The translations under genes were made by a program, and so were the position numbers. Positions 44,001 through 53,258 of a DNA stretch of 64,000 nucleotides are shown piece after piece. Position 1 is the first letter of the stretch; the number at the start of each line of letters is the position of its first letter. This DNA comes from Mycobacterium sp. 1081908.1 (GTDB lineage Bacteria > Actinomycetota > Actinomycetes > Mycobacteriales > Mycobacteriaceae), in NCBI RefSeq assembly GCF_001673535.1, contig NZ_LZLY01000104.1, forward strand, positions 100,114 to 164,113, given 5' to 3'. A model generated the notes under the pieces. That model ran no database searches. It was not told the origin of the DNA and saw only the letters and a program-made list of their open reading frames with translations.

Positions 44001-44170
44001 GAAAACGCTGACCCGCCACTATGTTGCTGGCGGTACACCGCATTCCTTCGTCATCCACCGGGGCGTCGGTGGAAAATCAGAACTGGCCCTTCACCTTTCG
44101 ACGCAAGCTCGGGACTGTCAAGCTAACGGTGTAACTAGTTTGTCGTAGCCCGATGCAACGGGTTCGGCGG

Positions 44171-45439
44171 TTACCACGGGCGTGGAGTGGCCCGGCTCTG
44201 TTCGGGGGTGAAGGTGACCGGCAGCTTGCCCAGGCCGGTCATGCTCGGGTTGCCCAGGTATTGGTGGACGTTTGCGACGTCGACTTGGTAGTCGGGGATG
44301 CGGTCGAGGACGGCCTTGACCATCACCTCGGACATCAGGCGCGCCAGGTGCGAGCCGATGCAGCGGTGCGGCCCGAGCCCAAAGGCGAGGTGGCGGTTGG
44401 GTGTTCGGTCGAGGATGATCTCGTCGGGCCGGTCGAACTCTTTTTCGTCGTGGTTGGCGGAGAGCCAGCTGATGACGACGCGGTCGTTCTTTCTCAGGCG
44501 TTGGCCGTTGAGCTCGACGTCTTTCGTGACGGTGCGGCTCAGGGTTTGGTTGACCGAGAAGTAGCGCAGGAATTCGTCGGTGGCGGTGCGGTAGAGCTCG
44601 GGGTGGTCGAGGAGTTGTCGCCGCAGCTGCGGGTGGGTGCCCAGGTGCAGCAGGGTGAGCGCGGTCTGCGAGGTGGTGGTGTCCACGCCGCCGGCGATGA
44701 GGTTCCAGAGGATGTTGAGCAGCTGTTCGTCGGTGAGGCGCTGGCCGTCGAATTCGAACCGGATGAGGAAGCTGGTCAGGTCGTCTTCGGGTTTGGTTCT
44801 TCTGGTGGCCGCGTAGTCGAGGACTTCTTGCATCATGGCGGGGACTTGGGAGATGGCGTCGAGGTACTCGGGGCGGTCCTGGGGGATGGCCATGACGGAG
44901 TGGAAGAGGTTGGCGTAGAGGTGCCAGTTGTCGTAGGGCAGGCCCATCAACTTCATGGTGAGGATGGCCGGGACCGGGCTGGCGTAGTCGAGCACGAGGT
45001 CCATCTGTCCGTCGGCGATTTTTTGGTCGAGGAACCAGTGCGCCGATTGCTCCATGAACGGCTTTAGTTTCTGGACGGCGCCGGGGGAGAGGAACGGCGC
45101 GAGGGCGTGCCGTAGGGCGAGGTGGTAGGGGCCGTCGATCTCGCCGATGCCCAGGGCCGGTTGGCCTTCGGGGCGCGGGACGCCCATCTCGCCCTGGTAG
45201 TCGACGCCATCGTCGGCGTTGGGTTCGTATTTGTGGGCGAAGGTGTCGCCGTCTCTTGCCGCCTGGCTCACCGCGTCGTAGCTGCTGAGGAACCAGAATC
45301 CGTCGTAGTTGCTGTTCCAGGCGACTGGGCACTTGTGCCGCAGCTCGGCGTTGATGGCCAGTTCGTTGAGGTTGTAATCGTCGGAGTGGTGGTCGAAGTG
45401 GACGACTGCGTCGGCGCTGACGTCGGGACGGGTTGTCAT
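44171..45439 (-). CDS. Cytochrome P450
   Basis: A 422-residue P450. I-helix AGGVDTTTSQ, K-helix EFLR and the heme loop FGLGPHRCIGSHLARL are intact. The ATG at 45439 follows ggagga by 7 bp; an in-frame GTG at 45454 overlaps that Shine-Dalgarno and is not used. It is divergent from a VOC protein gene across 87 bp, which contains an AT-rich ctatttacactatctttgc promoter-like stretch. A fragment of its 3' end occurs at 41621. Substrate is unknown. Confidence 0.9.
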   Translation of the reverse strand: MTTRPDVSADAVVHFDHHSDDYNLNELAINAELRHKCPVAWNSNYDGFWFLSSYDAVSQAARDGDTFAHKYEPNADDGVDYQGEMGVPRPEGQPALGIGEIDGPYHLALRHALAPFLSPGAVQKLKPFMEQSAHWFLDQKIADGQMDLVLDYASPVPAILTMKLMGLPYDNWHLYANLFHSVMAIPQDRPEYLDAISQVPAMMQEVLDYAATRRTKPEDDLTSFLIRFEFDGQRLTDEQLLNILWNLIAGGVDTTTSQTALTLLHLGTHPQLRRQLLDHPELYRTATDEFLRYFSVNQTLSRTVTKDVELNGQRLRKNDRVVISWLSANHDEKEFDRPDEIILDRTPNRHLAFGLGPHRCIGSHLARLMSEVMVKAVLDRIPDYQVDVANVHQYLGNPSMTGLGKLPVTFTPEQSRATPRPW

Positions 45440-45526
45440 CTGGAAGTCCTCCACCGCGACGAGAGCTCGGCTATTTACACTATCTTTGCATTATTACGCT
45501 CGTGGGTTCCGCCGAGAAAGGCCGCG

Positions 45527-45979
45527 ATGAGTAGTCACCGGACGACCTTCAACCATGTCGGACTGTGTGTCTCCGATCGCGAGCGGTCACGGCGGTTCTA
45601 CGAAAACGTGCTCGGGTTTCAGTTCTGGTGGGAGCTTGATCCGCCCGACGGCCCCACCGCCCAGCTGGTGCAGCTTCCCGAGCCGCTCGGAGTGCATGCG
45701 ACCTACTTGGTGCGCGACGGATTTGTGCTCGAACTCATGGACTACTCGAAGCGTCAGGTTCACACGGGGTGGGAGCGTGTCATGGATCAGATTGGCCTGA
45801 CTCACATCTCGTTTTCGGTGTCCGATCTTGCCGGTGCGTTGGAGAAGGTCGAGGAGTTCGGGGGATCGGTGGTCAACGAGACGGTCACCGAGGCGATGGC
45901 GATGGTCCGCGATCCGGACGGACAGCTGTTGGAGCTGCTTTCGGACAAGTGGTTGTCGGCGCTGCCGCCTCGGCCTTAA
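45527..45979 (+). CDS. VOC/glyoxalase-family protein
   Basis: A 150-residue protein starting MSSHRTTFNHVGLCVSD, with the second half TLTHISFSVSD-like (GLTHISFSVSDLAGALEK) and a C-terminal RDPDGQLLELL. Metal ligands would be the two His and the final Glu. It could be a lactoylglutathione-lyase-like, dioxygenase or isomerase enzyme. It is divergent from the P450. It is the last gene of host-like composition before the defence island. Confidence 0.75.
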   Translation: MSSHRTTFNHVGLCVSDRERSRRFYENVLGFQFWWELDPPDGPTAQLVQLPEPLGVHATYLVRDGFVLELMDYSKRQVHTGWERVMDQIGLTHISFSVSDLAGALEKVEEFGGSVVNETVTEAMAMVRDPDGQLLELLSDKWLSALPPRP

Positions 45980-46105
45980 CGCTCGGTCAATAGGGCATGC
46001 GGTGTTGGTGCTGCGGCGGCGTGGGTCACCGCACCCGAAGCGACGGGGCCGACAGACCGACGGGAGTCACATAATAAACTCGAGCCACTGAGTATTGTTT
46101 GATTC

Positions 46106-47203
46106 GTGCCTGCACAAGATCAAGACGACAGAGCATTCGACACGGCAGTCGATAGCTTAGCGGACTTCGGGAAATCGTTGCGAGATCTCATCGCCACTCT
46201 GTTGCGAGAACGAGGTCTCAACGTGCACAGCGTCGACTTCAGAGTAAAAAGTTGGGCCAGCGCGACGCGAAAGTTATCGCGAGGGGTTGACAAGTACTCT
46301 GGCTACGAAGAATTAACAGATCTGCTGGGTTTACGGGTGATCACTTACTTCGCCGACGAGGTCGATAAGGTTGCGGAGGTACTCACCTCAGAATTTAACG
46401 TCGACTGGGAGAATTCAGTCGACAAAAGATCCATCATAGCCCCCGACAGGTTCGGCTATATGTCGCTTCATTACGTTGCCAAGCTCAATGAGATAAGGTC
46501 GGAACTGGCAGAGTATAGGCGGTTCGCGGCCCGGTTCTTCGAACTCCAGATTCGGTCGATATTACAGCATGCGTGGGCGGAAATTGAACATGATTTAGGG
46601 TACAAGGCCGATGGCGGTTTGCCGCGTGAATTTCGACGTAGGTTCTCGAGGCTAGCGGGTATACTTGAATTAGCTGACGATGAATTCTTCCGGCTTCGAG
46701 ACGGGCTTAACCGACATAAAGTGGAAGTTATTCAAGAACTTCGGAGTAGTCCGGAGAAGCTTGATCTCGACCAAGCTACGTTGTCTGCGTTTCTCGAGGC
46801 GTCGCCCTTGAACGCGATCGACGTAGAGATCTCTGCTGCATTGGGGCAGCGCCTCGCGCCAAAGCTGGAACCACGTTATATTTCTAGCCGCGCATCTGAG
46901 TTGACTGCGTTGGGAATCACAAATATCGACGTCCTCGGTAAGGCACTAGAAAGTCGGAAATCTCATATAATTCGGTTTGCTGAGCTTTGGTCTGTTCGCA
47001 GAGTAAATGTATCACCGTCTAATGAAGTACCTCGTGGGATTTCCCTGCTTTTTCTCGGGTACACATTAGTTCCCGACTCGACGCCCGACCAAAGGACAAA
47101 ATGGTTGGGAGGTCCAAATAATTTCCGCGGTGGTTTTCTTCCAGCATTGCAGACTATTTGGAAGCGAGTTGTGAGGGACCTCGGTAATCCGTCACCGCTG
47201 TAA
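46106..47203 (+). CDS. RelA/SpoT-domain alarmone synthetase, possible toxSAS
   Basis: A 365-residue protein with GTG start. The RelA/SpoT synthetase core is visible at about 35-180: FRVKSWASATRKL (nucleotide-binding), LTDLLGLRVITYF, DRFGYMSLHYVAK and FFELQIRSILQHAWAEIEHDLGYK split over two lines of fold. The ExQIR and HAWAE motifs are those of small alarmone synthetases. No HD hydrolase domain exists. About 150 residues of unknown C-terminal sequence follow. It may make (p)ppGpp or (pp)pApp, or modify tRNA as some toxSAS do. Low GC marks it as acquired. No obvious antitoxin neighbour. Confidence 0.75.
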   Translation: MPAQDQDDRAFDTAVDSLADFGKSLRDLIATLLRERGLNVHSVDFRVKSWASATRKLSRGVDKYSGYEELTDLLGLRVITYFADEVDKVAEVLTSEFNVDWENSVDKRSIIAPDRFGYMSLHYVAKLNEIRSELAEYRRFAARFFELQIRSILQHAWAEIEHDLGYKADGGLPREFRRRFSRLAGILELADDEFFRLRDGLNRHKVEVIQELRSSPEKLDLDQATLSAFLEASPLNAIDVEISAALGQRLAPKLEPRYISSRASELTALGITNIDVLGKALESRKSHIIRFAELWSVRRVNVSPSNEVPRGISLLFLGYTLVPDSTPDQRTKWLGGPNNFRGGFLPALQTIWKRVVRDLGNPSPL

Positions 47204-47292
47204 TAGCCGAATGCTGCTTCTAAGTCAAAAGTCGGCAGATTAACATGCCCGCGAACAAAATTCGGTTTTGAACATTAGTAAGGCCATCGTGT

Positions 47293-48648
47293 TCAGAGGT
47301 TCTCCGGCCCGGACAAGTCATTTGGGCAGACTGAGCCGCATATATGACGCAGAGCCGCACGACCCTCTAACGGGCTAATCAACACGGCTATTCGACAACC
47401 TGTACCGAGCCCCATGGATAAGACAGCTGCTCGGAGTGTCGAAATCGATGCAGTCGTGCCCCGCCGAACGATAAGTTCACCGGGCGGCTGGTCAAGACTG
47501 AACCGACGCAGGGCCGGAAAGTTATGCATACCGAGCCGCCACGTCAACCATCGATTGACGCCGATTCCACTTCCCCGGGTTATGTCGGCGTCGACTCGCA
47601 GGCTGACCGCTATCAATCTCCCATTCTGAGACTCAACCATGTTATTTGGGCGAGTCGGTTCATTCTCGATGAGCGGCTGAGCTCCGCGTTCCGTAAGGTC
47701 GTAAAGGCCATCGTTAGTTCGCCCAATGTGGATGCTCGAAAGACACTGTGTCACCCGAGAAACAGTTACCGGGTAGCGCCGAATCGTCTCTGCCGTCAGA
47801 GCTTGTAGATCTAGGGGTCCCATCTCACCCAATATCTCCAGCATGACGTCGAGCGTGGACTCATATGGCCGCGACGGCTGCACGTCCCGCCAGTCCGCAA
47901 GCACCCATGTCCCATCCGGGCGGATCTGAGCAAAACGTGAATCCCGTCGTAGTACCTCCGCGAGTGAACGAAAGGGCCGGCCGATCTCCGATGCGAGATG
48001 TTCGATTCGGGCTGGCTCACCGTGTTCTCGGAGCCACAGGAAAGTTCGGTCGGCGACTGCGTTGCGTCGTCTCACCCAACCGACATTTGTGCGAAGGATA
48101 CGAGACGACGCGCCGGCGAGGATTTCTAAGACGGCCATTCCGGCAGGTAGGTCAAGTTCCTTGATCCGCCTTTGTAGCTGTTGATCAGTGCAGGGCGCCA
48201 TTCCGACTAAAGTTTTGAGCCGCTGCGCTACAGAACCGTGGTTAATTTCCCACCATTCCTCAAGTTGGCCGGAGGACGCCCGCGGATGGATCAAGCCGAG
48301 CTCCCGAAGGATAATGTTCCGCGTTGGGCGTTGGTCCGCGCCAATGATTTGCGCGAGCGCATCGTCATGCAACGCGATCGCATTCCCAAAGGCGCTATGA
48401 ACTGCGGCTTTTAGAGCCGGCAGCTGCTCCCGCAGCGAATCTAGGAATTTGTCTAAGGCCGATCGCTCGAGCTGACGCGCTCGCTCTCTCGATACGCCAA
48501 GCCGTTGCCCGACAACATCCAGCGTCAGGCCGTCATGTCGCCACTCCAGCACTTCACGTAGGCGGTTTTCAAGCCGAAGCCACGCATCATCAGCGTTGTG
48601 CTTCGCAATCGGGCCGCCGCCCCCAGAGACCATGCTGACATCCCTCAC
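47293..48648 (-). CDS. Sigma-region-4-like multi-HTH DNA-binding protein
   Basis: A 451-residue protein. Near residues 25-60 a sigma-70 region-4-type helix-turn-helix reads LTLDVVGQRLGVSRERARQLE. The rest holds several predicted winged-helix segments (RIEHLASEIGRPFRSLAEVL, DLQALTAETIRRYPVT). No region 2 is present, so it is not a normal sigma factor. The GTG at 48648 overlaps the upstream stop as GTGA; an ATG at 48633 is the alternative. It ends a four-gene run with a GHKL ATPase and helicase, so it may direct that system to DNA. Confidence 0.65.
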   Translation of the reverse strand: MRDVSMVSGGGGPIAKHNADDAWLRLENRLREVLEWRHDGLTLDVVGQRLGVSRERARQLERSALDKFLDSLREQLPALKAAVHSAFGNAIALHDDALAQIIGADQRPTRNIILRELGLIHPRASSGQLEEWWEINHGSVAQRLKTLVGMAPCTDQQLQRRIKELDLPAGMAVLEILAGASSRILRTNVGWVRRRNAVADRTFLWLREHGEPARIEHLASEIGRPFRSLAEVLRRDSRFAQIRPDGTWVLADWRDVQPSRPYESTLDVMLEILGEMGPLDLQALTAETIRRYPVTVSRVTQCLSSIHIGRTNDGLYDLTERGAQPLIENEPTRPNNMVESQNGRLIAVSLRVDADITRGSGIGVNRWLTWRLGMHNFPALRRFSLDQPPGELIVRRGTTASISTLRAAVLSMGLGTGCRIAVLISPLEGRAALRHICGSVCPNDLSGPENL

Positions 48649-49220
48649 ACCGTCACGTGAATCAACTTGAGAGCGCACCGCCGCGCGATGCGTTGGTGAA
48701 AGCGAACCGAATTGGCCGGCAACGGCCTTGTAAACGTCGATGTCGTGCAAAGCACCCAATCCCGAGGGTCACCCTCTGCGTCAGCCTTGAGGGCCGCCCA
48801 GAGTAAATGCTTAAAATCCCTAGCGGGCCCCCACGTGAATACGGCTTGTTCTTGATCCCGCGCTACGACAACTCGAAGCGGCTTGACCATGAGAGAACCG
48901 TCCTGAACCACCCAATTCTGACCGAGGGCCTTCGTAACTATCGATGCGGCGGAGGCCTGGGGATTTACGATTAGGTCGGCATACCTGCCCACTCCGTTTA
49001 CGGCGCGGGACCACTCTTTCATGGGTCCGTCTTTGATCCATACACGTGCCTCATCCGAAGTCATGTACCGTGTAAGCTCGCCACCGATATCCCTCGCCTG
49101 CAACCAATTTGAATATTGTGCGGTGCGTTCACCGGATGATATATGGCCCCAGTCCAACTCATCAGCGTCTCTAAACAGCCGACTGACTATCGCCACTTCG
49201 ATGTCTCTTGGAACGCGCAA
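48645..49220 (-). CDS. Unknown component of the GHKL ATPase/helicase run
   Basis: A 191-residue protein with no recognised family. It begins RVPRDIEVAIVSRLFRDADELD and has Trp-rich segments (WGHISSGERTAQYSNW, VWIKDGPMKEW) and a hydrophobic core (KPLRVVVARDQEQAVFTWG). It starts 1 bp after the helicase stop and overlaps the next gene by 4 nt, so it is clearly part of the set. No catalytic motif is evident. Confidence 0.6.
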   Translation of the reverse strand: MRVPRDIEVAIVSRLFRDADELDWGHISSGERTAQYSNWLQARDIGGELTRYMTSDEARVWIKDGPMKEWSRAVNGVGRYADLIVNPQASAASIVTKALGQNWVVQDGSLMVKPLRVVVARDQEQAVFTWGPARDFKHLLWAALKADAEGDPRDWVLCTTSTFTRPLPANSVRFHQRIARRCALKLIHVTV

Positions 49221-49221
49221 T

Positions 49222-50898
49222 TTAACTTCCCCCTTGCCATGCCGGAAACTCTAGGCGGACCTCTTCTGCGCTAGTCTCAAGATCCGCGGCGTCACGAATC
49301 CAGTGCTCTAAGAACGAACCCGCCGTTTCATCTGTAAATGCTATCTGAGATTCCTCGGGCAGCGCCAACTCTTCGACGAAAGCGCTCTGCAGCGCTATTA
49401 ATGAACGCTTGATATCTAGCGCTGCCGCCACTCGCCGAAGATCAGTCACGAAATCAAGAACACGAAGAGACTCCTTGCCTTCTCGCAATCGCAGGCCCCG
49501 GCCAAGTTGCTGAACGAAAATTCTTCTACTATGCGTAACGCGCAAGAAGGCAATCAGATTCACGTCCGGGACATCAACGCCCTCGTTAAATACATCGACG
49601 CACGTGATGATCGGGACGCGGCCGAGCCGGAAAGCATTGAGTACGACTTGACGCTGCTGCCGGCCCAGACCGCTGTGTAGGCACTGCGCCCGACGCCACG
49701 ACGGATCGGAGCCGGCTAATAAATCGGCCATCCGCTCGGCGTGATCGATTGTCTGACAGAAAACGATCATACGAGGGTCACGGGTCTGCTGCCATGCTGC
49801 ACGAATCTGATCAACTATTTCGTCATCTCGCTGCGGGAGAAAGAGCGAGCGATTAAGTTCGCCGATTGAGTATCCATGAGTGCTATGTTCGCGTACGAAT
49901 TCCCAATCAAGGTTATCCACATAAAGTCGATAGTCAACCCTCGCCAAGTAACCGCGCGCCATGCCTTCGGCTATCCCGAGTGTAAATGATGGCTCTCCGA
50001 AGCGAGTCGTGATGTCGAACTTGTCGCCGCGCCACGGCGTAGCGGTGACGCCGAACTGAGGTACGCTTTGGCAGGAGTCTAGAAGCTCTGCGAACATCCC
50101 TGTCTTCCCCACATGATGGGTCTCGTCAATCATGATTAAATCAGGCTTGTAGTCATTTCGCACAAGCCTAAGCGCCGAATCGATGGTGGCTGAGGTTATT
50201 CCATCGAGCTTGACCGGTTTATTGTCTCCGCTAATCACTTGAGTCGAAACGTACTTTGTCACATGGCGCCACATCGCGCGCTCGAGTTGTTCAACGAGTT
50301 CCTTGGTGTGAGCAATGATAAGGACTTGCGACCGGGGACTGCTGAGCAGATGGCGATTAATCACTTCGCCGGCCACAACCGTTTTCCCCAGCCCTGTTGC
50401 TAGTACGAGTAATCCACGCCTTGATGTGTGAAGGTCGGCCTCAAGCTTTCCAGCGGCATCCGTTTGGTACGGTCTCAGCTTGTATTTTGCAGGTACCCTT
50501 TCGGGCATCCGTTCCCAGATCCCCTCGAGCGTCGGGCCAGACCAGATATCGATCCGAACGCCTAACTTCTCTAACGCCTTGCGGCGGCTCTCAGCTGTCC
50601 GATTCAGTCCGGTGTTCGTGACCACAACGGCGCGATCAGCCCCATAGTCGCGTCTCGCGCGTTCGACCTCATCAACGCCTCGACGGTCGATCAACCCTCG
50701 ACCCGACCATTTACATTGGATGACCCACTGCTGACGATCGCGAACTGCTAGGAGATCGGCGCCTCGGTCATTTGCCCCGTCTATTAGCCGAACATCTGAG
50801 AATCCCAGGTGCCAAAGTGCGCGCTCCACCGCATGCGATAACCCGCGCGGTCCCCCGACGAGCAGCGCCGATCTAGAAAGGAATCCTGCGATCACCAT
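49222..50898 (-). CDS. Mrr-nuclease/superfamily II helicase fusion
   Basis: A 558-residue protein. The N-terminal about 125 residues are an Mrr-like PD-(D/E)xK domain: GADLL (Asp48) and QCKW (Gln61, Lys63). The SF2 helicase core follows: LRPYQTDA, Walker A ATGLGKT (167-173), DETHH (257-262), TATPWRGD and the arginine-finger motif QQLGRGLR. It would translocate on or remodel DNA and cut it. Its start overlaps the ATPase stop by 7 nt, implying the two work together. Confidence 0.85.
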   Translation of the reverse strand: MVIAGFLSRSALLVGGPRGLSHAVERALWHLGFSDVRLIDGANDRGADLLAVRDRQQWVIQCKWSGRGLIDRRGVDEVERARRDYGADRAVVVTNTGLNRTAESRRKALEKLGVRIDIWSGPTLEGIWERMPERVPAKYKLRPYQTDAAGKLEADLHTSRRGLLVLATGLGKTVVAGEVINRHLLSSPRSQVLIIAHTKELVEQLERAMWRHVTKYVSTQVISGDNKPVKLDGITSATIDSALRLVRNDYKPDLIMIDETHHVGKTGMFAELLDSCQSVPQFGVTATPWRGDKFDITTRFGEPSFTLGIAEGMARGYLARVDYRLYVDNLDWEFVREHSTHGYSIGELNRSLFLPQRDDEIVDQIRAAWQQTRDPRMIVFCQTIDHAERMADLLAGSDPSWRRAQCLHSGLGRQQRQVVLNAFRLGRVPIITCVDVFNEGVDVPDVNLIAFLRVTHSRRIFVQQLGRGLRLREGKESLRVLDFVTDLRRVAAALDIKRSLIALQSAFVEELALPEESQIAFTDETAGSFLEHWIRDAADLETSAEEVRLEFPAWQGGS

Positions 50899-53258
50899 TC
50901 TGCGGAAATTTGATCGGAGAGCAATTCCATGCTGAGCCGTGTACGCCGCAGTTGAGTTGATCCAGGCGATTTAGCGAGTGTCAACAGGGTAGCGATATCG
51001 CTCAGGAGGCCCTGTACTTTTGCAAGCGAGAGGCGTTGTGTCGATGGCGCTGCCAAGTCGGCGTAAGGACCCATGAACAGACGTCCGTCCATAAATACTT
51101 CCGGCCAGGATTCCAGGAGACGCACCAAAAAAAGCGGAGGAACAAAAAGAAGAAAATCCGGATTGGACCCAAAATCCTGACTAAGATCAGTTCCACTATT
51201 TACAATGGCATTCTGTACCTCGGTGATTTCGTCAGGATTTAGGAGCGCAATCGCTCGTTCTGGATCTTCAGCGATACAATTTGCCATTCGCTGCCGGATG
51301 TCCGCAAACATTTCTCGAGCCTCGTTAGTTATTATCCCGAAGTCGAGAGCGCTGTCCGGAAGACACAGCTGTTTAAGGTCTCCCAAGATTTGAGAATGAG
51401 GGATCGGGCTTTCCGCTCTGACTTTTAGCCACGCGGCGATCTCCACGAGAATTATATCAGCAGGATCTGCACCAAATTTGCTAAAAAGCTTATGTGAAGG
51501 GTCTATGAACGCGGTAGCGTTCATTCCGGCGCCAAGTGATATCCAAACTGGGGTTTCCCTGCCTTCCGCATCTTGCAGCGGTCCAGCCGATAGCTCGCGG
51601 CATTCGACACTTATAAATCCGAGGTCCGGTAAGCCAAAATCACGCGAAAGTTCTGGCAGCAGGGTGGATTCCGATTTATAGCGTTCGATTCGTTCATATT
51701 GTGTCTCTATTCGTGGGGGGTCCGTATCCGGCCCGCCTTGTGAAGTGTTTTCGCCGAGCGACCCCGTATCGTCCGGGCCCGGAGTTGCCTGCCCCTCGCC
51801 AACACCGAGGGCTGCGAGGACCTCTGCTTCATCAGCACTCGTTGGGCCGCCATCCTCGGCCTCATCTTGTTCTAGTTTCTTTTTACGCTCCTCATGGCTT
51901 AGGACCGCTTCCCACCAGCGCAAATCGGACTGATAGTCGGGATCGCCCGCCCAAAACTTATTCGCCCAGTTCCGAGTTTCCTCGTGAATCGGCCCTTTAC
52001 CGTCGCCTGGTATCAGACAGCGTAGGCCCGGGACGTTCCGACGGTATGCCTTGAAGAGCCGCCCCAGAGGACTTGTATTGTCTTCGTATCCGTGCTTGGC
52101 GGCCAGCTTCTGCTGGAGGGGGCCGCTGCCGCGGAGGTATTCCATAGCGGACCGCCAACTCCGATCGCCGTATTCGAACGCATCCTTTTGATACGTGACA
52201 GGCACATGGTCAAGGTGAATTTCCCCGATTAAGCGGCCGCCTTGATTCACAAGCTCGATTGGATATTCAGTAACTGTGCCGGCGAGTGGATCATTGATAT
52301 CGACCCAGTCGAACAACCTCTTATCGTACTGCAGTATTTTTCTGCCGTTGCGCAGGAAGTCAATACCGTAATCACGCCGATGTAGATGACGCTGGACTCC
52401 TAGCCAACCGTGTATCCGGCGCTCGCGAGTAGAAAGTTCAGGACTGCGGCATTGCTCGCATTCGTCTTTGCCAACACGCTGCCAATGGCCACAGAGTCCA
52501 CAGGCGTCTGCATCTTCATATTTTTCGTCAATATGTATGATCGCGGGCACTTCCTCGGCTGTCGCGCCCGAACCGTATGTCACAGAGCGTTCATCGCTCC
52601 ACGCACACGGCCGCCGCGGCTTGACTCGAGTTCCCTGGATCCATAATTCGAATGGCCGATTATCTAGAATCCAGCTGTAGGTTCGCGAGAGGATTCGCCG
52701 GAGGTTCTCCGCGTTCTTGCTCAGCCAAATCGCGCGATCGTGCTTTAGGCGACGTATTTCAACACGCGTGCCGTGTTCGCTGAGATCGGCCTTAGGTTCG
52801 CGTATATCGGCAGCCTGCCAGTCGTCCCCAATCGAATCGAAGTCAATTTCCACGCCAATCCATTCGGGATCCCCCGGGCGCGTTGTTAGGACTCTTGTCA
52901 CCGTCCCGAGCCGGGCGGTGCTGACATTGAAGCCCATTCCGAATAAGCCCAGTTTGTCGAATCGATCGTTGCCGGACCACCCAGCTCGCACCGCATGCTG
53001 GAGGCGTTCGAAACTCATGCCGCCGCCGGTATCTATGATGGCTACCTCGGCACCGTCCAACGGAGCGCCTGCTGCAGGTAGTGCGACACTAATTTTGAAT
53101 CCACCCGGCCAAGACGAATGCATGCGGGATATCTCGGTGAAATCGTCGAAAGCGTTGTCGATCAGCTCTGCTAGGCATTGCCATTCGGCCATCTCGATTT
53201 CGCCGAGCATCCTGAGGATCCGCGGGGATGGTGTTATGTCCACAACACTCCTACTCAT
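50892..53258 (-). CDS. MORC/MutL-like GHKL ATPase with zinc ribbon
   Basis: A 788-residue protein. Bergerat-fold motifs: N-box ELIDN (31-35), G1 DTGGG (76-80), G2 GLFGMGF (104-110) and an HGTRVEI motif (about 162-168). A four-Cys zinc ribbon (Cys253, 256, 267, 270) follows. The middle has an S5-like region (HRRDYGIDFLRNGRKI), and an acidic low-complexity linker separates a C-terminal domain of about 230 residues. GHKL ATPases of the MORC/paraMORC type are known in bacterial restriction neighbourhoods with SF2 helicases. It likely clamps DNA and couples ATP to helicase and nuclease action. Confidence 0.8.
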   Translation of the reverse strand: MSRSVVDITPSPRILRMLGEIEMAEWQCLAELIDNAFDDFTEISRMHSSWPGGFKISVALPAAGAPLDGAEVAIIDTGGGMSFERLQHAVRAGWSGNDRFDKLGLFGMGFNVSTARLGTVTRVLTTRPGDPEWIGVEIDFDSIGDDWQAADIREPKADLSEHGTRVEIRRLKHDRAIWLSKNAENLRRILSRTYSWILDNRPFELWIQGTRVKPRRPCAWSDERSVTYGSGATAEEVPAIIHIDEKYEDADACGLCGHWQRVGKDECEQCRSPELSTRERRIHGWLGVQRHLHRRDYGIDFLRNGRKILQYDKRLFDWVDINDPLAGTVTEYPIELVNQGGRLIGEIHLDHVPVTYQKDAFEYGDRSWRSAMEYLRGSGPLQQKLAAKHGYEDNTSPLGRLFKAYRRNVPGLRCLIPGDGKGPIHEETRNWANKFWAGDPDYQSDLRWWEAVLSHEERKKKLEQDEAEDGGPTSADEAEVLAALGVGEGQATPGPDDTGSLGENTSQGGPDTDPPRIETQYERIERYKSESTLLPELSRDFGLPDLGFISVECRELSAGPLQDAEGRETPVWISLGAGMNATAFIDPSHKLFSKFGADPADIILVEIAAWLKVRAESPIPHSQILGDLKQLCLPDSALDFGIITNEAREMFADIRQRMANCIAEDPERAIALLNPDEITEVQNAIVNSGTDLSQDFGSNPDFLLFVPPLFLVRLLESWPEVFMDGRLFMGPYADLAAPSTQRLSLAKVQGLLSDIATLLTLAKSPGSTQLRRTRLSMELLSDQISAEW

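Noticed and set aside
47293..48648. Ordinary sigma factor
   Set aside because: Only the region-4-like helix is present; there is no region 2 or 3, and the rest looks like winged-helix segments.
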